Of a stretch of 64,000 nucleotides of DNA, positions 50,001 to 60,261 are shown in pieces. Under the pieces are notes generated by a model. The model made no database searches and had not been told where the DNA came from. It saw nothing but the letters and a program-made list of their open reading frames with translations. Numbering within the stretch: position 1 is the stretch's first letter; every line of letters starts with the position of its first letter. The stretch is from the NCBI RefSeq assembly GCF_003268395.1, contig NZ_LQXQ01000009.1:39199-103198 (forward strand), read 5' to 3'. This stretch comes from Acinetobacter sp. CFCC 10889 (lineage in GTDB: Bacteria > Pseudomonadota > Gammaproteobacteria > Pseudomonadales > Moraxellaceae). The position numbers were made by a program, and so were the translations under genes.

Positions 50001-50640
50001 AACCATCAGCAATACACACACGTGCTTCATGTGCTTCAAAATCTTCAGGTCGAATAAAATGCACATCATTGTGTGCAACTACACCAATATTATATTTTGC
50101 AGCTAGTTTTACGGCTTCTTGATTAAAGTCTTCTTCTCTAGGGCGATCTGTACGTGTTAGTGCAAGATAAACACGATTACCAAATTTTTCGATCCATTCC
50201 TCAAGTAAAGGCTCTGCTTTTTGTGGGTTGGATGACACCAACATTTGTCCAACATCACTGTACAAACCGAGCAATACGATAATGTCTTGTTGTTGCTCTA
50301 AGATCCATTGTTTTTGGATGCATGGAATCGACAGTTGCTGACCTTCAATAAAACCACGTGACACAATTTCAGTCAGCCCACGCCAACCTTTTTTTGTCAT
50401 CGCCAGCAAAGTCGCTTTGTGGTTGGCGTCATTGAGGCGAATAGTACTGCCAAAAATGGGTTTAATGCCTTTACCTAAACATTTGTTATAAAACTTTACT
50501 GCTGCATGTAAATTGGACAAGTCTGTGATTGCTAGCGCAGGCATTTCATCCTTAGCAGCAGCTGAAATCAGATCAGGTATACGTACAATCGATTCTGTAA
50601 TCGAAAACTCTGTATGAATACCAAGATGAACAAACTGCAT
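47068..50640 (-). CDS. dnaE: DNA polymerase III subunit alpha
   Basis: The 1190-residue replicative polymerase has an N-terminal PHP domain (FVHLGIHTEFS), the catalytic PDFDVDF motif (about residue 410), the fingers and helix-hairpin-helix regions, and a C-terminal OB fold (GVTTVFAGLVVDV). The start at 50640 is chosen over an upstream in-frame ATG (50685), using AAGGGA 8 bases ahead. No frameshift is seen in this long gene. It sits 36 bases before trmJ. Confidence 0.97.
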   Translation of the reverse strand: MQFVHLGIHTEFSITESIVRIPDLISAAAKDEMPALAITDLSNLHAAVKFYNKCLGKGIKPIFGSTIRLNDANHKATLLAMTKKGWRGLTEIVSRGFIEGQQLSIPCIQKQWILEQQQDIIVLLGLYSDVGQMLVSSNPQKAEPLLEEWIEKFGNRVYLALTRTDRPREEDFNQEAVKLAAKYNIGVVAHNDVHFIRPEDFEAHEARVCIADGYVLGDDKRPKNYSTQQYFKTSAEMVQLFSDIPSAIQNTVEIAKRCTVSLRLGFHDLPDYPIPEGHTIDTFFEHLSEEGLEERLTVLYPIDKRNEDWAEIRKPYDERLAYELGIINKMGFPGYFLIVMDFIQWSKNNGVPVGPGRGSGAGSLVAFSLKITDLDPLRYDLLFERFLNPERVSMPDFDVDFCIAGRDKVIDYVARHYGRDAVSQIATFGTMAAKGAIRDVARVLGKSYGLADRISKMIPTKPLGLSLEESIEAEPQLKDIVTNPSNPDNDDAAEIWEMALKLEGITRNTGKHAGGVVIAPTKITDYSAVLCDDDGTNRVAQFDKDDVEAAGLVKFDFLGLRNLTVIEDAVQNINKRVKSETPLDIAHIPLDDTDAYLIFAEANTTAVFQFESVGMKKMLKEARPSKFEEIIAFVSLYRPGPMDLIPDFIHRMHGGEFEYLHPLLESVLEPTYGIMVYQEQVMQAAQFCAGYTLGGADLLRRAMGKKKVEEMVKQRATFIEGAAKKDIDEKTANHIFDYMEKFAGYGFNKSHAAAYALVAYQTAWLKAHYPSEFLAAVMSSEMQNTDNIVFLIDDCRINGLEVLPPSINMSFYHFHANDAETIIYGLGAIKGVGEAAMQSVIDSREQEGPFKDLFDFCHRIDLKKINKRTLEALIRAGALDCLDMERSTIMAQLPEAVQAAEQARSNRETGIMDLFGEVEEVQRKPARPVKPWSDEVRLKGEKDTLGLYLTGHPIDVYRPELKAFISQRINELTPTRRGVTTVFAGLVVDVANFPNRMMITLDDGTARIEVSANHERFQRFKDILQNEKVVVIEGEIYEREGFDRPMGRLTKAFSLNEIRQKRANSISIQLNPEVITKTLASDLQKILLPFCNVDLCQHIPFQIQIDYDYANADLHLGTQWKVAPLDDLLFKLREYFGKESIHVQYQVKSKAAKVVDHRELAQPTQVAPPPEDMSMDDAMDVYNAEVSQFS

Positions 50641-50815
50641 AGATGAATCCCTTTTATAACAGCGCATGATTTTACCACGCTTCATTTAGATATGCAGATG
50701 AAACTTGATTGAAGTGATTTTGTTAACGAATGGTTGAATATTTTGCAATCATTTAAAAATATTAATATTATGGAGTATTACAATAATTTCACTTGAACTT
50801 TCTGAAAGGAAATAC

Positions 50816-51706
50816 ATGAAAATTAAAACATTATTACTCCTAGGGTGTTTGGTATTACCGATCACAACATTGGTCAATGCAGAAGAAGTGCAATATAGCC
50901 CAGCGTTGCTTAAAAAAGCAGACTCTGGCGATGCACAAGCACAATATGAGGTAGGTGAAGCATATTACCAAGGTTATGGGGTTGAAGAAGATTTAACCAA
51001 AGCTTTGGAATGGTATAGAAAAGCTGCTGCAAAAGGTAATTTAGAAGCGATTTACTCAATCGGATATATGTACGATGAGGGCGAAGCTGTTGAAGAAAAT
51101 AATGTAGAAGCAATGAAGTGGCTATTAAAAGCAGCAGAAAAAGGTCACTTATTGGCACAGTATCGCTATGGTCAAACCCTAGAAACGGGTGAAGATGGTG
51201 TAAAAGCAGATGCTAAAAAATCCATGCAATGGATCAAAAAAGCAGCTGATGGTGGCTTAGCAGATGCCCAATATCATTTAGGTTATAACTATGAAACAGG
51301 TGAGTATGTCACCAAAGATTTAGATCTTGCTGTTAAATATTATAAACTTGCTGTAGCACAAGATAATCGTGATGCGCAAAATAATCTTGGTGTTTTATAT
51401 CATGATGGTGAGGGTGTAACGCAGGATTATGCCAAAGCACTTGAGCTTTATACCGCAGCATCTGAACAAGGCAATGAACTCGCATCTTCAAATATTGGTC
51501 TTTTGTATGAAAATGGCGAAGGCGTGAAAAAAGATTTTAAACGTGCTGCAAAATATTATGAGCTAGCTTATGAGCAAGGCGATCATGATGCGCTTGAAAG
51601 CTTGGCAAATCTATATGAAACAGGTGGTTTTGGCTTGAAAAAAGATTTGAGCAAAGCCAAAGAATATCGTGAAGCAATTGCATCTACGGCTGCAGCAGAA
51701 GATTAA
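50816..51706 (+). CDS. Sel1-repeat protein, exported
   Basis: The 296-residue protein has a signal peptide (MKIKTLLLLGCLVLPITTLVNA). It is made of about seven Sel1 (TPR-like) repeats with the AxxxLGxxYxxGxGVxxDxxKAxxxYxxAA pattern. Sel1 proteins scaffold protein complexes and are often secreted or periplasmic. A GAAAGGAAA box precedes the ATG. A close paralogue lies at 53106. Terminator at 51721-51750. Confidence 0.85.
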   Translation: MKIKTLLLLGCLVLPITTLVNAEEVQYSPALLKKADSGDAQAQYEVGEAYYQGYGVEEDLTKALEWYRKAAAKGNLEAIYSIGYMYDEGEAVEENNVEAMKWLLKAAEKGHLLAQYRYGQTLETGEDGVKADAKKSMQWIKKAADGGLADAQYHLGYNYETGEYVTKDLDLAVKYYKLAVAQDNRDAQNNLGVLYHDGEGVTQDYAKALELYTAASEQGNELASSNIGLLYENGEGVKKDFKRAAKYYELAYEQGDHDALESLANLYETGGFGLKKDLSKAKEYREAIASTAAAED

Positions 51707-51720
51707 GTCTTATCAATTTA

Positions 51721-51750
51721 AAAATAAGCGCCAAATAGGCGCTTATTTTT
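51721..51750 (+). terminator. Rho-independent terminator after the first Sel1 gene
   Basis: 12-bp stem AAAATAAGCGCC/GGCGCTTATTTT with a 5-base loop and a following T, also usable for the convergent asparaginase. Confidence 0.85.
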
Positions 51751-51766
51751 ATGGAAATATACAGCC

Positions 51767-52864
<1,098 letters not shown>

Positions 52865-53105
52865 TTAAGCATTTTCTATGCCGATTTTTAACTTAATATA
52901 AAAAATGGTCTTTTGCCCATATCTATTTAAAAATGTTATTTTTTGAATAATCATTCAAATTTATAGTCTGGTGAAGTGTTGATTTCCCCCCTTAAAAGTG
53001 TGCGTTAGCTATAAATCGCACAATATAAATACTTAGGAAAAATTTAAGCTAAGTTAGTGAATATTTACGTTATGATGGTTTATATGAAATTAAATAAACT
53101 TACAA

Positions 53106-53870
53106 ATGAAAAAAATATTTCAAATTTTAAGCCAGTGTATGGTTCTTTCACTCTTTGGTATATCAGGTTTTGTTATGGCAGCGATAGACATTTCAGATGT
53201 AATTTCACGTTCCAATCAAGGTGATACAGTTGCTTTGCAGCAACTTGCAGAAGCCTATCATTCAGGTGAATACAATATTGAACAAGATACGGGAGACATG
53301 ATTAAAGTGTATTCACCCTTTGCTGAACGTGGTGATTTGGCAGCACAATATTTATTGGCAATTGCTTATGTAGATCATTCAGAGGATAAAAAATATATAC
53401 AATGGTTGCAAAAATCTGCAGATGCAGGTTTTGTCATCGCTCAGTCAGATCTTGGTGCAGCCTTTGTTTTTGGTGACACAGTTAAACCCAATTTAAAAAA
53501 AGCAGTGCATTATTTAACTTTAGCTGCTGAGCAAAATAATGCTGAAGCGCAATATGTGCTTGGAGAGCTTTACCATGAAGGTAAAGGGGTTAAGAAAAGT
53601 TTTCAAAAAGCAGAAAGCTTACTTAAATTGGCAGCTCAACAAAATCATGAGCATGCTCTTGTTCATTTAGGGATGATGTTTGAGCTTGGGCAAGGGGTTG
53701 AAAAAGATTATAAAAAAGCAGTTGAATATTATGAGAAGGCATCTGAGTTGGGAAGTGTTCAAGTGCTTGAGTATTTAGCAGAAATATATGAAGCAGGTGG
53801 GTATGGTTTAGAAAAAAATTTACCAAAAGCACAATATTATTCAGAACTTTGGGAAGATTTAAAATATTAA
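53106..53870 (+). CDS. Sel1-repeat protein, exported
   Basis: The 254-residue protein has an N-terminal signal sequence (MKKIFQILSQCMVLSLFGIS) and about five Sel1 repeats. Its C-terminal part (YEAGGYGLEKNLPKAQYYSEL) closely resembles the protein at 50816, so they are paralogues. The ATG lies in a very AT-rich context with a weak ribosome-binding site. Terminator at 53883-53910. Confidence 0.85.
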   Translation: MKKIFQILSQCMVLSLFGISGFVMAAIDISDVISRSNQGDTVALQQLAEAYHSGEYNIEQDTGDMIKVYSPFAERGDLAAQYLLAIAYVDHSEDKKYIQWLQKSADAGFVIAQSDLGAAFVFGDTVKPNLKKAVHYLTLAAEQNNAEAQYVLGELYHEGKGVKKSFQKAESLLKLAAQQNHEHALVHLGMMFELGQGVEKDYKKAVEYYEKASELGSVQVLEYLAEIYEAGGYGLEKNLPKAQYYSELWEDLKY

Positions 53871-53882
53871 CAAACCAAATAA

Positions 53883-53910
53883 AAAAGCACTCAATTGATT
53901 GAGTGCTTTT
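53883..53910. terminator. Terminator between the second Sel1 gene and alaA
   Basis: A palindrome of arms AAAAGCACTCAAT/ATTGAGTGCTTTT lies between convergent genes, with T4 and A4 ends. Confidence 0.8.
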
Positions 53911-53930
53911 GAAAAATAAATTCTTTAAGT

Positions 53931-55361
53931 CTAACGCATTTTAGCCAAGAAACGACTTAAACGGGTTAATGCTTCACGAAGTTCATTTTCAGCAGGTAAG
54001 AACACCACACGGAAGTGATCAGGCGTTGGCCAGTTGAATCCAGTTCCCTGAACTAAAAGCACTTTTTCTGCTTTTAAAAAATCTAACATGAATTTTTCAT
54101 CATCTTGAATTGGATAGATTTCAGGATCAAGGCGAGGGAAGCAGTACATTGCACCTTCAGGCTTTACACAGCTCACGCCTGGAATGTCATTCAACATTTC
54201 CCAAGCAATATTACGTTGTTCATATAAACGACCACCCGGGCGAATCAAATCATTGATCGACTGATAACCACCAAGTGCTGTTTGGATCGCATATTGTGCT
54301 TGATGGTTGGCACACAAGCGCATAGAAGCGAGCATGTCTAAACCTTCAATATAGTCGGCAGCACGAGATTTATCACCTGTGATCGCCATCCAACCTGAAC
54401 GATAGCCAGCAATACGATACGCTTTAGATAGGCCATTGAATGAAATACATAATTGATTACCTGCAAGCGCAGCAACAGATACATGTTCAATACCGTCATA
54501 GACGATTTTGTCGTAAATTTCATCTGCAAATAAAATCAAATCGTATTTCTTAGCCAGTGCAACAATTTGTTCTAAAACATGACGTGGATAAACTGAACCT
54601 GTTGGGTTATTTGGATTAATAATCACGATCCCGCGCGTATTCGGGGTGATTTTGCTTTCCATATCTGCAATATCAGGGTACCAGTAATTTTGGTCATCAC
54701 ATTTATAGTGAATCGCAGTACCGCCTGAAAGATTCACCGCAGCAGTCCACAGTGGATAGTCAGGCATTGGAATGAGCATTTCATCGCCATCATCCAATAG
54801 ACCTTGCATCGCCATTACGATCAGCTCTGATACGCCATTCCCGACATACACATCATTGACATGCATATTGAGAATGCCTTTCTGTTGATAATACTGACAG
54901 ATTGCTTTACGTGCAGGAAAAATCCCTTTTGAGTCAGTATAACCAATTGCATTTGGTAGATTTAAAGCAACATCATTGATAATTTCTTGTGGCGCTTCAA
55001 AGCCAAATGGGGCAGGGTTGCCAATATTGAGCTTGATAATTTTATGACCTGCTTCTTCCATCTCATTGGCCGCTCGTAACACAGGTCCACGGATGTCGTA
55101 GCATACATGCTCGAGCTTAGACGATTTTTTTATTTCGCGTGGGGTTTGGATACTGTTCGGCATTTTGAGGTTCTCGGAAAGAGTGGAGTTCACTTTTGCA
55201 TAACGATATAAATAACTTTTAAATGTTTCAGTTGTTACGAGATCAAGATTATGTTCGTCTCTAAGTAAGGCAACAATTTTTTCATGGGTAAATCCATCCT
55301 GTTGATATTGTCGAATCACAGGGAGCAGATTTTTAAAAATAACGCTCTTTTTTTGCGACAT
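53931..55361 (-). CDS. alaA: Alanine/valine aminotransferase AlaA with N-terminal extension
   Basis: The 476-residue PLP enzyme transfers the amino group from glutamate to pyruvate. Sequence from about residue 80 (KSSKLEHVCYDIRGPVL) onwards matches E. coli AlaA (405 residues), including the PLP lysine in SFNGLSKAYR. The first ~75 residues are extra. They contain VIRQYQQDGFTHEKIVALLR and then TTETFKSYLYRYAK, a helix-turn-helix-like pattern. The start at 55361 has a weak ribosome-binding site (AGGATT), but internal starts would remove the well-conserved extension. Confidence 0.88.
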   Translation of the reverse strand: MSQKKSVIFKNLLPVIRQYQQDGFTHEKIVALLRDEHNLDLVTTETFKSYLYRYAKVNSTLSENLKMPNSIQTPREIKKSSKLEHVCYDIRGPVLRAANEMEEAGHKIIKLNIGNPAPFGFEAPQEIINDVALNLPNAIGYTDSKGIFPARKAICQYYQQKGILNMHVNDVYVGNGVSELIVMAMQGLLDDGDEMLIPMPDYPLWTAAVNLSGGTAIHYKCDDQNYWYPDIADMESKITPNTRGIVIINPNNPTGSVYPRHVLEQIVALAKKYDLILFADEIYDKIVYDGIEHVSVAALAGNQLCISFNGLSKAYRIAGYRSGWMAITGDKSRAADYIEGLDMLASMRLCANHQAQYAIQTALGGYQSINDLIRPGGRLYEQRNIAWEMLNDIPGVSCVKPEGAMYCFPRLDPEIYPIQDDEKFMLDFLKAEKVLLVQGTGFNWPTPDHFRVVFLPAENELREALTRLSRFLAKMR

Positions 55362-55589
55362 TTTCTAATCCTGAGCAAGAACAGCGCTTAGATTAACACT
55401 AAAATTGCTCACAAAAAAGGATAAATTAAATTAATTTGCTCACTTTAATTTTTGTATTGCTTTCTTTTTGCTATTGGTTCTGATGTAAGTCTTTTGTAAA
55501 TTGTGAACTTAGGACTAGAAATTTTAAGATGAATGACGTAAATATACGATTAACCTATTTTAAGTAGCATGATAGTAAAGGAAATAATC

Positions 55590-56009
55590 ATGGGAAAACT
55601 CAATAAAACAGAAAGAGAATGGCAAAGAGAGTTATCGCCAGAAGAATTCAAAATTACACGTCAGAAGGGGACTGAACCTGCATTTACTGGAAAATATTGG
55701 AATACCAAGCAGCAAGGCACATATATATGCCGTTGTTGTGGCGCACCTTTATTCTCCTCAGAAACGAAGTATGATAGTGGCAGCGGTTGGCCAAGTTTTT
55801 ATAAGCCAATTACTGCGGCTGCAGTAGAAGAACATGATGATGCAACACATGGTATGCAACGCACAGAAATCATTTGCCATCATTGTGATGCGCATTTGGG
55901 GCATGTGTTTGAAGATGGTCCACAACCAACAGGTTTGCGTTATTGTGTAAATTCAGCCTCTTTAGAATTAAAAACACAAGAAAAAAGTGATGAGGAAACC
56001 TATCCATGA
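55590..56009 (+). CDS. msrB: Peptide-methionine (R)-S-oxide reductase
   Basis: The 139-residue enzyme repairs R-methionine sulfoxide. It has the two zinc-binding CxxC pairs (CRCCG; CHHC), [11 protein letters not shown] and the catalytic Cys in [10 protein letters not shown]. The ATG at 55590 has AAGGAA upstream; the ATG at 55569 is less likely. It overlaps the next gene by 4 bases (ATGA). Confidence 0.93.
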   Translation: MGKLNKTEREWQRELSPEEFKITRQKGTEPAFTGKYWNTKQQGTYICRCCGAPLFSSETKYDSGSGWPSFYKPITAAAVEEHDDATHGMQRTEIICHHCDAHLGHVFEDGPQPTGLRYCVNSASLELKTQEKSDEETYP

Positions 56010-56488
56010 GCAATATTTATCAGTTTGAAGCAGAGTTATTAGAAGGAGAAAATAAAGCTTTTTCAGACTATAAAGGGAAAGTTTTATTGATCGTGAATAC
56101 TGCGAGCAAGTGTGGTTTTACCCCACAGTTTGCAGGTTTAGAAAAATTATATGAAAAATATAATGAACAGGGCTTTGAGGTTTTGGGCTTTCCTTGTAAC
56201 CAGTTTGGTGGGCAAGATCCAGGCTCAAATGAACAAATTGGAGAATATTGCCAACGTAATTATGGTGTTAAATTTCCAATGTTTGCCAAAGTTGATGTGA
56301 AAGGTCCTGAGGCACATGTAATTTTTCGTTATCTAACGAACAATAGTAAAGGGGTGTTAGGTAATGGGATTAAATGGAATTTTACTAAATTTTTAATCAA
56401 TAAAAATGGTGAAGTGATTAATCGTTATGCACCCACTACGAAGCCTGAAGATTTAGAAAAAGATATTGAAAAAGCTTTGACGGAGTGA
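56006..56488 (+). CDS. Glutathione peroxidase family protein
   Basis: The 160-residue thioredoxin-fold peroxidase has the catalytic Cys in [12 protein letters not shown], the Gln of the active site in [16 protein letters not shown] and the Trp in KWNFTKFL. It reduces hydroperoxides, usually with thioredoxin. It is translationally coupled to msrB, a sensible pairing for oxidative damage repair. Terminator at 56545-56572. Confidence 0.9.
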   Translation: MSNIYQFEAELLEGENKAFSDYKGKVLLIVNTASKCGFTPQFAGLEKLYEKYNEQGFEVLGFPCNQFGGQDPGSNEQIGEYCQRNYGVKFPMFAKVDVKGPEAHVIFRYLTNNSKGVLGNGIKWNFTKFLINKNGEVINRYAPTTKPEDLEKDIEKALTE

Positions 56489-56544
56489 TTTCCTCCATAA
56501 ATGAGCATTCTATTTTTTGATGACAGTATGGCTTGATATTCAAT

Positions 56545-56572
56545 AACCCTGCACCATGCAGGGTTTATTTTT
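56545..56572 (+). terminator. Rho-independent terminator of the msrB operon
   Basis: 9-bp stem AACCCTGCA/TGCAGGGTT with a CCA loop, then TATTTTT. Confidence 0.85.
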
Positions 56573-56651
56573 GCCTTAATTGATGAAAAATAACAATAGA
56601 AATTGGATTTTTACAAGAATAAAACAATGAATATTTTTTGAGAATAATATT

Positions 56652-56670
56652 GCTAATGAGAATTGTTATT
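56652..56670. promoter_or_regulatory. Fur box upstream of the siderophore receptor
   Basis: GCTAATGAGAATTGTTATT matches 14 of 19 positions of the Fur consensus GATAATGATAATCATTATC, 46 bases before the receptor ATG. Iron repression by Fur is expected. Confidence 0.75.
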
Positions 56671-56715
56671 AATTAATATTGCATACATATTGTTAAATCT
56701 CCCTTTAAAATCGTT

Positions 56716-58929
56716 ATGTTAAAACTTAATCCAATATTTTTCATGGTGTCTATGGCTTTGTATGCACAACATAGTCAAGCAGAACAAAGTTCATCTATTC
56801 ATCCAGACAGTGAAATTCAAACTTTAGATACGGTTGTCTTTGTGGCGAGTGCTGATGCGTCATCCAAAGGTTTAATGCCTGAGTTTGCGGGAGGGCAAGT
56901 TGCTAAAGGCGGAAAAGTGGGTCTATTTGGCAACCAAAAAAATATTGAAACACTATTTAGTTTGACCAGTTATACCAATAAATTCATCCAAGAACGTCAA
57001 GCTCAAAGTGTTGGTGATGTTTTGAAAGCTGACCCGAGTGTGCGGGTGGGACGTGGTTTTGGTAATTTTCAAGAAAATTATTATATTCGTGGTTTTAACT
57101 TAGGCTCGGATGACACGGCGTATAATGGTTTGTATTCGATTTTACCACGTCAGTACATTCCGACTGAGCTGTTTGAACGTGTAGAGGTTTTTAAAGGTGC
57201 TTCATCATTTTTAAATGGTGCAAATCCAAGTAATGGTGGGATTGGTGGTGCAATTAACTTGTTGCCTAAACGTGCAGCGAATCAAGATTTAAACCGTGTT
57301 ACTGTGGGCACAGACTTTAATGGTGGTTATGTCGCAAGTGATATTTCACGCCGTTTTGGTGAGGAAAAACAATATGGTGTCCGTGTCAATACGGCATATC
57401 ATGGTGGTGATACTGCGGTAGAGGATGAAGAAAAGCAACTTGGTTTATTGTCCGTTGGATTGGATTATAAAGGTGATCAGTTACGATTATCAGGTGACAT
57501 GGGCTATGTGAATAATCGTCTCAAAGCTACACGTCCAAACGTAACTTTGGGGGCTGCAATGACTGAAATACCGTCTGCAGTTGATGGTCAAGATAATTAT
57601 GCTCAACCTTGGTCATATTCTAATGAAGAGGATTATTTTGGTAGTTATCGTGCGGAATATGATTTTGCTGATCATTTAACTGCATTTGCAGCATACGGTT
57701 TTAGACATGGTGAAGAGCAAAATAGTCTTGCCAATATGACCATTCAAAATGCTGAAACAGGTGCTGGAACAGTATATCGTTTTGACAATACGCGTGTAGA
57801 CATGGTCAATACAGGTGAAGCGGGTATTCGTGGGCAGGTATATACTGGTGATATTGAGCATAATTGGGTCATATCCGCTTCGGCATTTCAGCAAAATACC
57901 AAAAATGCCTATGTGATGGATTATAAAAATACCCTAAATAATTCGATTTATCAGCCGATTCAATATCCCGAACCAGCTTATTCTGCCAATGCTTTGTATG
58001 GTAATGTCTTATCAGATCCAAAATTAACCACACGCACACGTCTGAGAAGTATTGCAATTGGGGATAATTTAAAAGCCTTAGATGATAAATTAACCGTGAT
58101 GTTGGGTGGGCGTTTTCAAAATATTAGACAAGATAATTACAGCTATGGAACACAAGAAAAAACGGCAAGTTATGATGAAAGTAAATTTACGCCTGCACTG
58201 GGTGTGAGTTATAAAATTTCACCTGAAATTTCTGTGTATGGAAATTATATTGAATCTTTAGCCAAAGGTTTAAGCAATACGGATACGACAAGCAAAGAAA
58301 CCACAACCCTCAAACCTTTTGTAGCAAAGCAAAAAGAAGTGGGTGTGAAATATGAAAATAAAAGCTTTGGTTCGAGTTTGAGTTTATTTGATATAGAAAA
58401 GCAACGTGCTGTTTTACAAAACAATGTGTTTAGTGATGCAGGGGAATATGTGCATCGTGGAGTTGAATTCACTACATACGGCAAGATCACGGATGATATT
58501 AAAGTTTTGGGTGGTATGACATGGATGGATGCAGAGCAGAAAAATACAGGCAGTGAAAAATATGATGGTAAAGATGAAGTCGGTGTTGCTAAATTCCAAG
58601 CCAATCTTGGTGCAGACTGGCAATTGCCGATTGCACAAGACATTGCCTTGAATGCACAATTGACCTACACAGGTGCAAGTTATGCCAGTTTGGATAATCA
58701 GTTAAAAGTCGGGGATTGGACAACTTTAGACTTGGGAGCACGTTATAAAACCCAACTTGGACAAATGCCAACCACATTTAATTTTAAAGTGGATAATGTC
58801 TTAGATAAGTCTTATTGGTCTTCGGTTGGTTTATTTGACAATATTAATAGTTCGGGCAATACCAATAATGGATATTTGGTTGCAGGACAGCCACGTACCT
58901 TTAAATTGAGTGCAACATTTGATTTTTAA
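56716..58929 (+). CDS. TonB-dependent siderophore receptor
   Basis: The 737-residue outer-membrane receptor has a signal peptide (MLKLNPIFFMVSMALYAQHSQA), an N-terminal plug (SVGDVLKADPSVRVGRGFG, YYIRGFN) and a barrel ending in the classic C-terminal strand FKLSATFDF. The family imports Fe(III)-siderophores; which one is not clear. A Fur box precedes it. No clear Shine-Dalgarno is visible before the ATG. No siderophore synthesis genes are nearby. Confidence 0.88.
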   Translation: MLKLNPIFFMVSMALYAQHSQAEQSSSIHPDSEIQTLDTVVFVASADASSKGLMPEFAGGQVAKGGKVGLFGNQKNIETLFSLTSYTNKFIQERQAQSVGDVLKADPSVRVGRGFGNFQENYYIRGFNLGSDDTAYNGLYSILPRQYIPTELFERVEVFKGASSFLNGANPSNGGIGGAINLLPKRAANQDLNRVTVGTDFNGGYVASDISRRFGEEKQYGVRVNTAYHGGDTAVEDEEKQLGLLSVGLDYKGDQLRLSGDMGYVNNRLKATRPNVTLGAAMTEIPSAVDGQDNYAQPWSYSNEEDYFGSYRAEYDFADHLTAFAAYGFRHGEEQNSLANMTIQNAETGAGTVYRFDNTRVDMVNTGEAGIRGQVYTGDIEHNWVISASAFQQNTKNAYVMDYKNTLNNSIYQPIQYPEPAYSANALYGNVLSDPKLTTRTRLRSIAIGDNLKALDDKLTVMLGGRFQNIRQDNYSYGTQEKTASYDESKFTPALGVSYKISPEISVYGNYIESLAKGLSNTDTTSKETTTLKPFVAKQKEVGVKYENKSFGSSLSLFDIEKQRAVLQNNVFSDAGEYVHRGVEFTTYGKITDDIKVLGGMTWMDAEQKNTGSEKYDGKDEVGVAKFQANLGADWQLPIAQDIALNAQLTYTGASYASLDNQLKVGDWTTLDLGARYKTQLGQMPTTFNFKVDNVLDKSYWSSVGLFDNINSSGNTNNGYLVAGQPRTFKLSATFDF

Positions 58930-58980
58930 TATAAATTTCAAATTTTATAGACTGATTTAAGTTTGTATTAGATACATAAA

Positions 58981-59010
58981 AAGCTCTGTGATTGCATGAT
59001 CATGGAGCTT
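58981..59010 (+). terminator. Likely terminator of the siderophore receptor gene
   Basis: An imperfect 12-bp stem beginning AAGCTC/GAGCTT, with two mismatches, around TGCATG, followed by AATTTT. Confidence 0.55.
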
Positions 59011-59153
59011 AATTTTGCTGGTGTATTTACAGTTTTTAGCAGTTAATAAAATACATGATGATTTGAATTATTTTGAGTTATTTTTATTCATGTATTTAAG
59101 AAAATAATTTAAAAAATTCATTTTTAAATAAATTCATTGATTTTATGTTATAG

Positions 59154-59166
59154 TGAATTATATTCA
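59154..59166. promoter_or_regulatory. MetR operator upstream of metR
   Basis: TGAA-TTATA-TTCA matches exactly the TGAA-N5-TTCA consensus of MetR sites, inside a wider AGTGAAT-TAT-ATTCACT palindrome, 84 bases before the metR ATG. It suggests autoregulation. Confidence 0.75.
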
Positions 59167-59249
59167 CTTTATTGCAATAAGATGTATTTTGATTAAGTGC
59201 ATTTTATTTCATTTATAAAGTACAACATTGCTCAAAACTGGATTTTCTC

Positions 59250-60170
59250 ATGCTAGAAATTCGTCATCTGAAAACGCTAACGGCTTTGCGTGAACATGGC
59301 TCACTTGTCGCTGCGGCGAATGATTTGTGCTTAACACCTTCTGCAATCTCTCATCAACTCAAAGAGTTAGATCATTGGTATGGTGTGGAAGTTGTGAATC
59401 GTAAGACACGCCCTGTGACATTTTCCAATGTTGGGCAACGCTTGCTCAAACTTGCAGATGATATTCTTCCCCAAATTCAAATTGCACAAACCGACATTAC
59501 ACGCATCGTACATGGGCAAACAGGGCGAATTATTTTTTCTTCGGAATGTCATAGTTGTTTTGATTGGTTAATGCCTTTATTAAATCAATATCGCCAACAA
59601 TATCCTGATGTTGATCTAGATTTTGCATCAGGTTTTGAGGCAAATCCGCATGAGTTATTACAAATTGGTGAGTTTGATTTATTGATTACGGCTGACCCAA
59701 TTGCGTTGAAGAGCATTGAATATTTTCCGATTTTTGAATATGAATCACGTTTAGTTTTATCTAATACGCACCCTTTGGTACGTGCTGAAAATATTACGGT
59801 TCAAGATTTGGCAGAGGAAACTTTGATTACTTATCCTGTAGATAAGCATCGTTTAGATATCATGGCGAAGTTATTTCTACCTGCAAATATTCAACCGAAA
59901 CAAGTACGTACTACAGAGTTAACACAGATGTTGATTCAGTTGGTTGCCAGTGGGCGTGGCATTGCAGCTTTGCCTGATTGGGTGGTGAATGAATATGAGC
60001 AAAAAGGCTGGGTGACATCGAAGCGTTTAAATTGTGTGTCAGAAAATGGGTTGCGCCGTACATTATATGCAGGCTATCGCATTGATGAGAAAGAAAAAAG
60101 TTATTTTGAGGGCTTTTTAAAGCAACTTGACCGTTTTTCGAAAAAACGGGTGATTTATTATTCGGCTTAA
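59250..60170 (+). CDS. metR: LysR-family regulator MetR
   Basis: The 306-residue LysR protein starts MLEIRHLKTLTALREHGSLVA and carries the MetR hallmarks SSECHSCFDWLMPLL and ETLITYPVDKHRLD, and ends closely like E. coli MetR. MetR activates methionine genes with homocysteine as cofactor. The gene is not next to metE here. A site with the MetR consensus precedes it (59154-59166). Confidence 0.9.
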   Translation: MLEIRHLKTLTALREHGSLVAAANDLCLTPSAISHQLKELDHWYGVEVVNRKTRPVTFSNVGQRLLKLADDILPQIQIAQTDITRIVHGQTGRIIFSSECHSCFDWLMPLLNQYRQQYPDVDLDFASGFEANPHELLQIGEFDLLITADPIALKSIEYFPIFEYESRLVLSNTHPLVRAENITVQDLAEETLITYPVDKHRLDIMAKLFLPANIQPKQVRTTELTQMLIQLVASGRGIAALPDWVVNEYEQKGWVTSKRLNCVSENGLRRTLYAGYRIDEKEKSYFEGFLKQLDRFSKKRVIYYSA

Positions 60171-60203
60171 TATAATCATGAACTGAAAGTCATTAGAAAA
60201 TCA

Positions 60204-60242
60204 GCAAGCAAATATACTTTTTCTCATTTTATATTTGCTTGC
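60204..60242. terminator. Possible terminator between metR and the hydrolase gene
   Basis: A 13-bp inverted repeat GCAAGCAAATATA/TATATTTGCTTGC with a 13-base loop lies between convergent genes. There is no strong T-run, so it is tentative. Confidence 0.5.
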
Positions 60243-60261
60243 ATAAAATAAATTCAGTTTA

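Larger units (their letters stand above)
58930..59249. other. Intergenic region before metR
   Basis: It holds an imperfect hairpin (58981-59010) that may end the receptor transcript and the MetR-type site at 59154-59166. No gene is seen. Confidence 0.55.
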
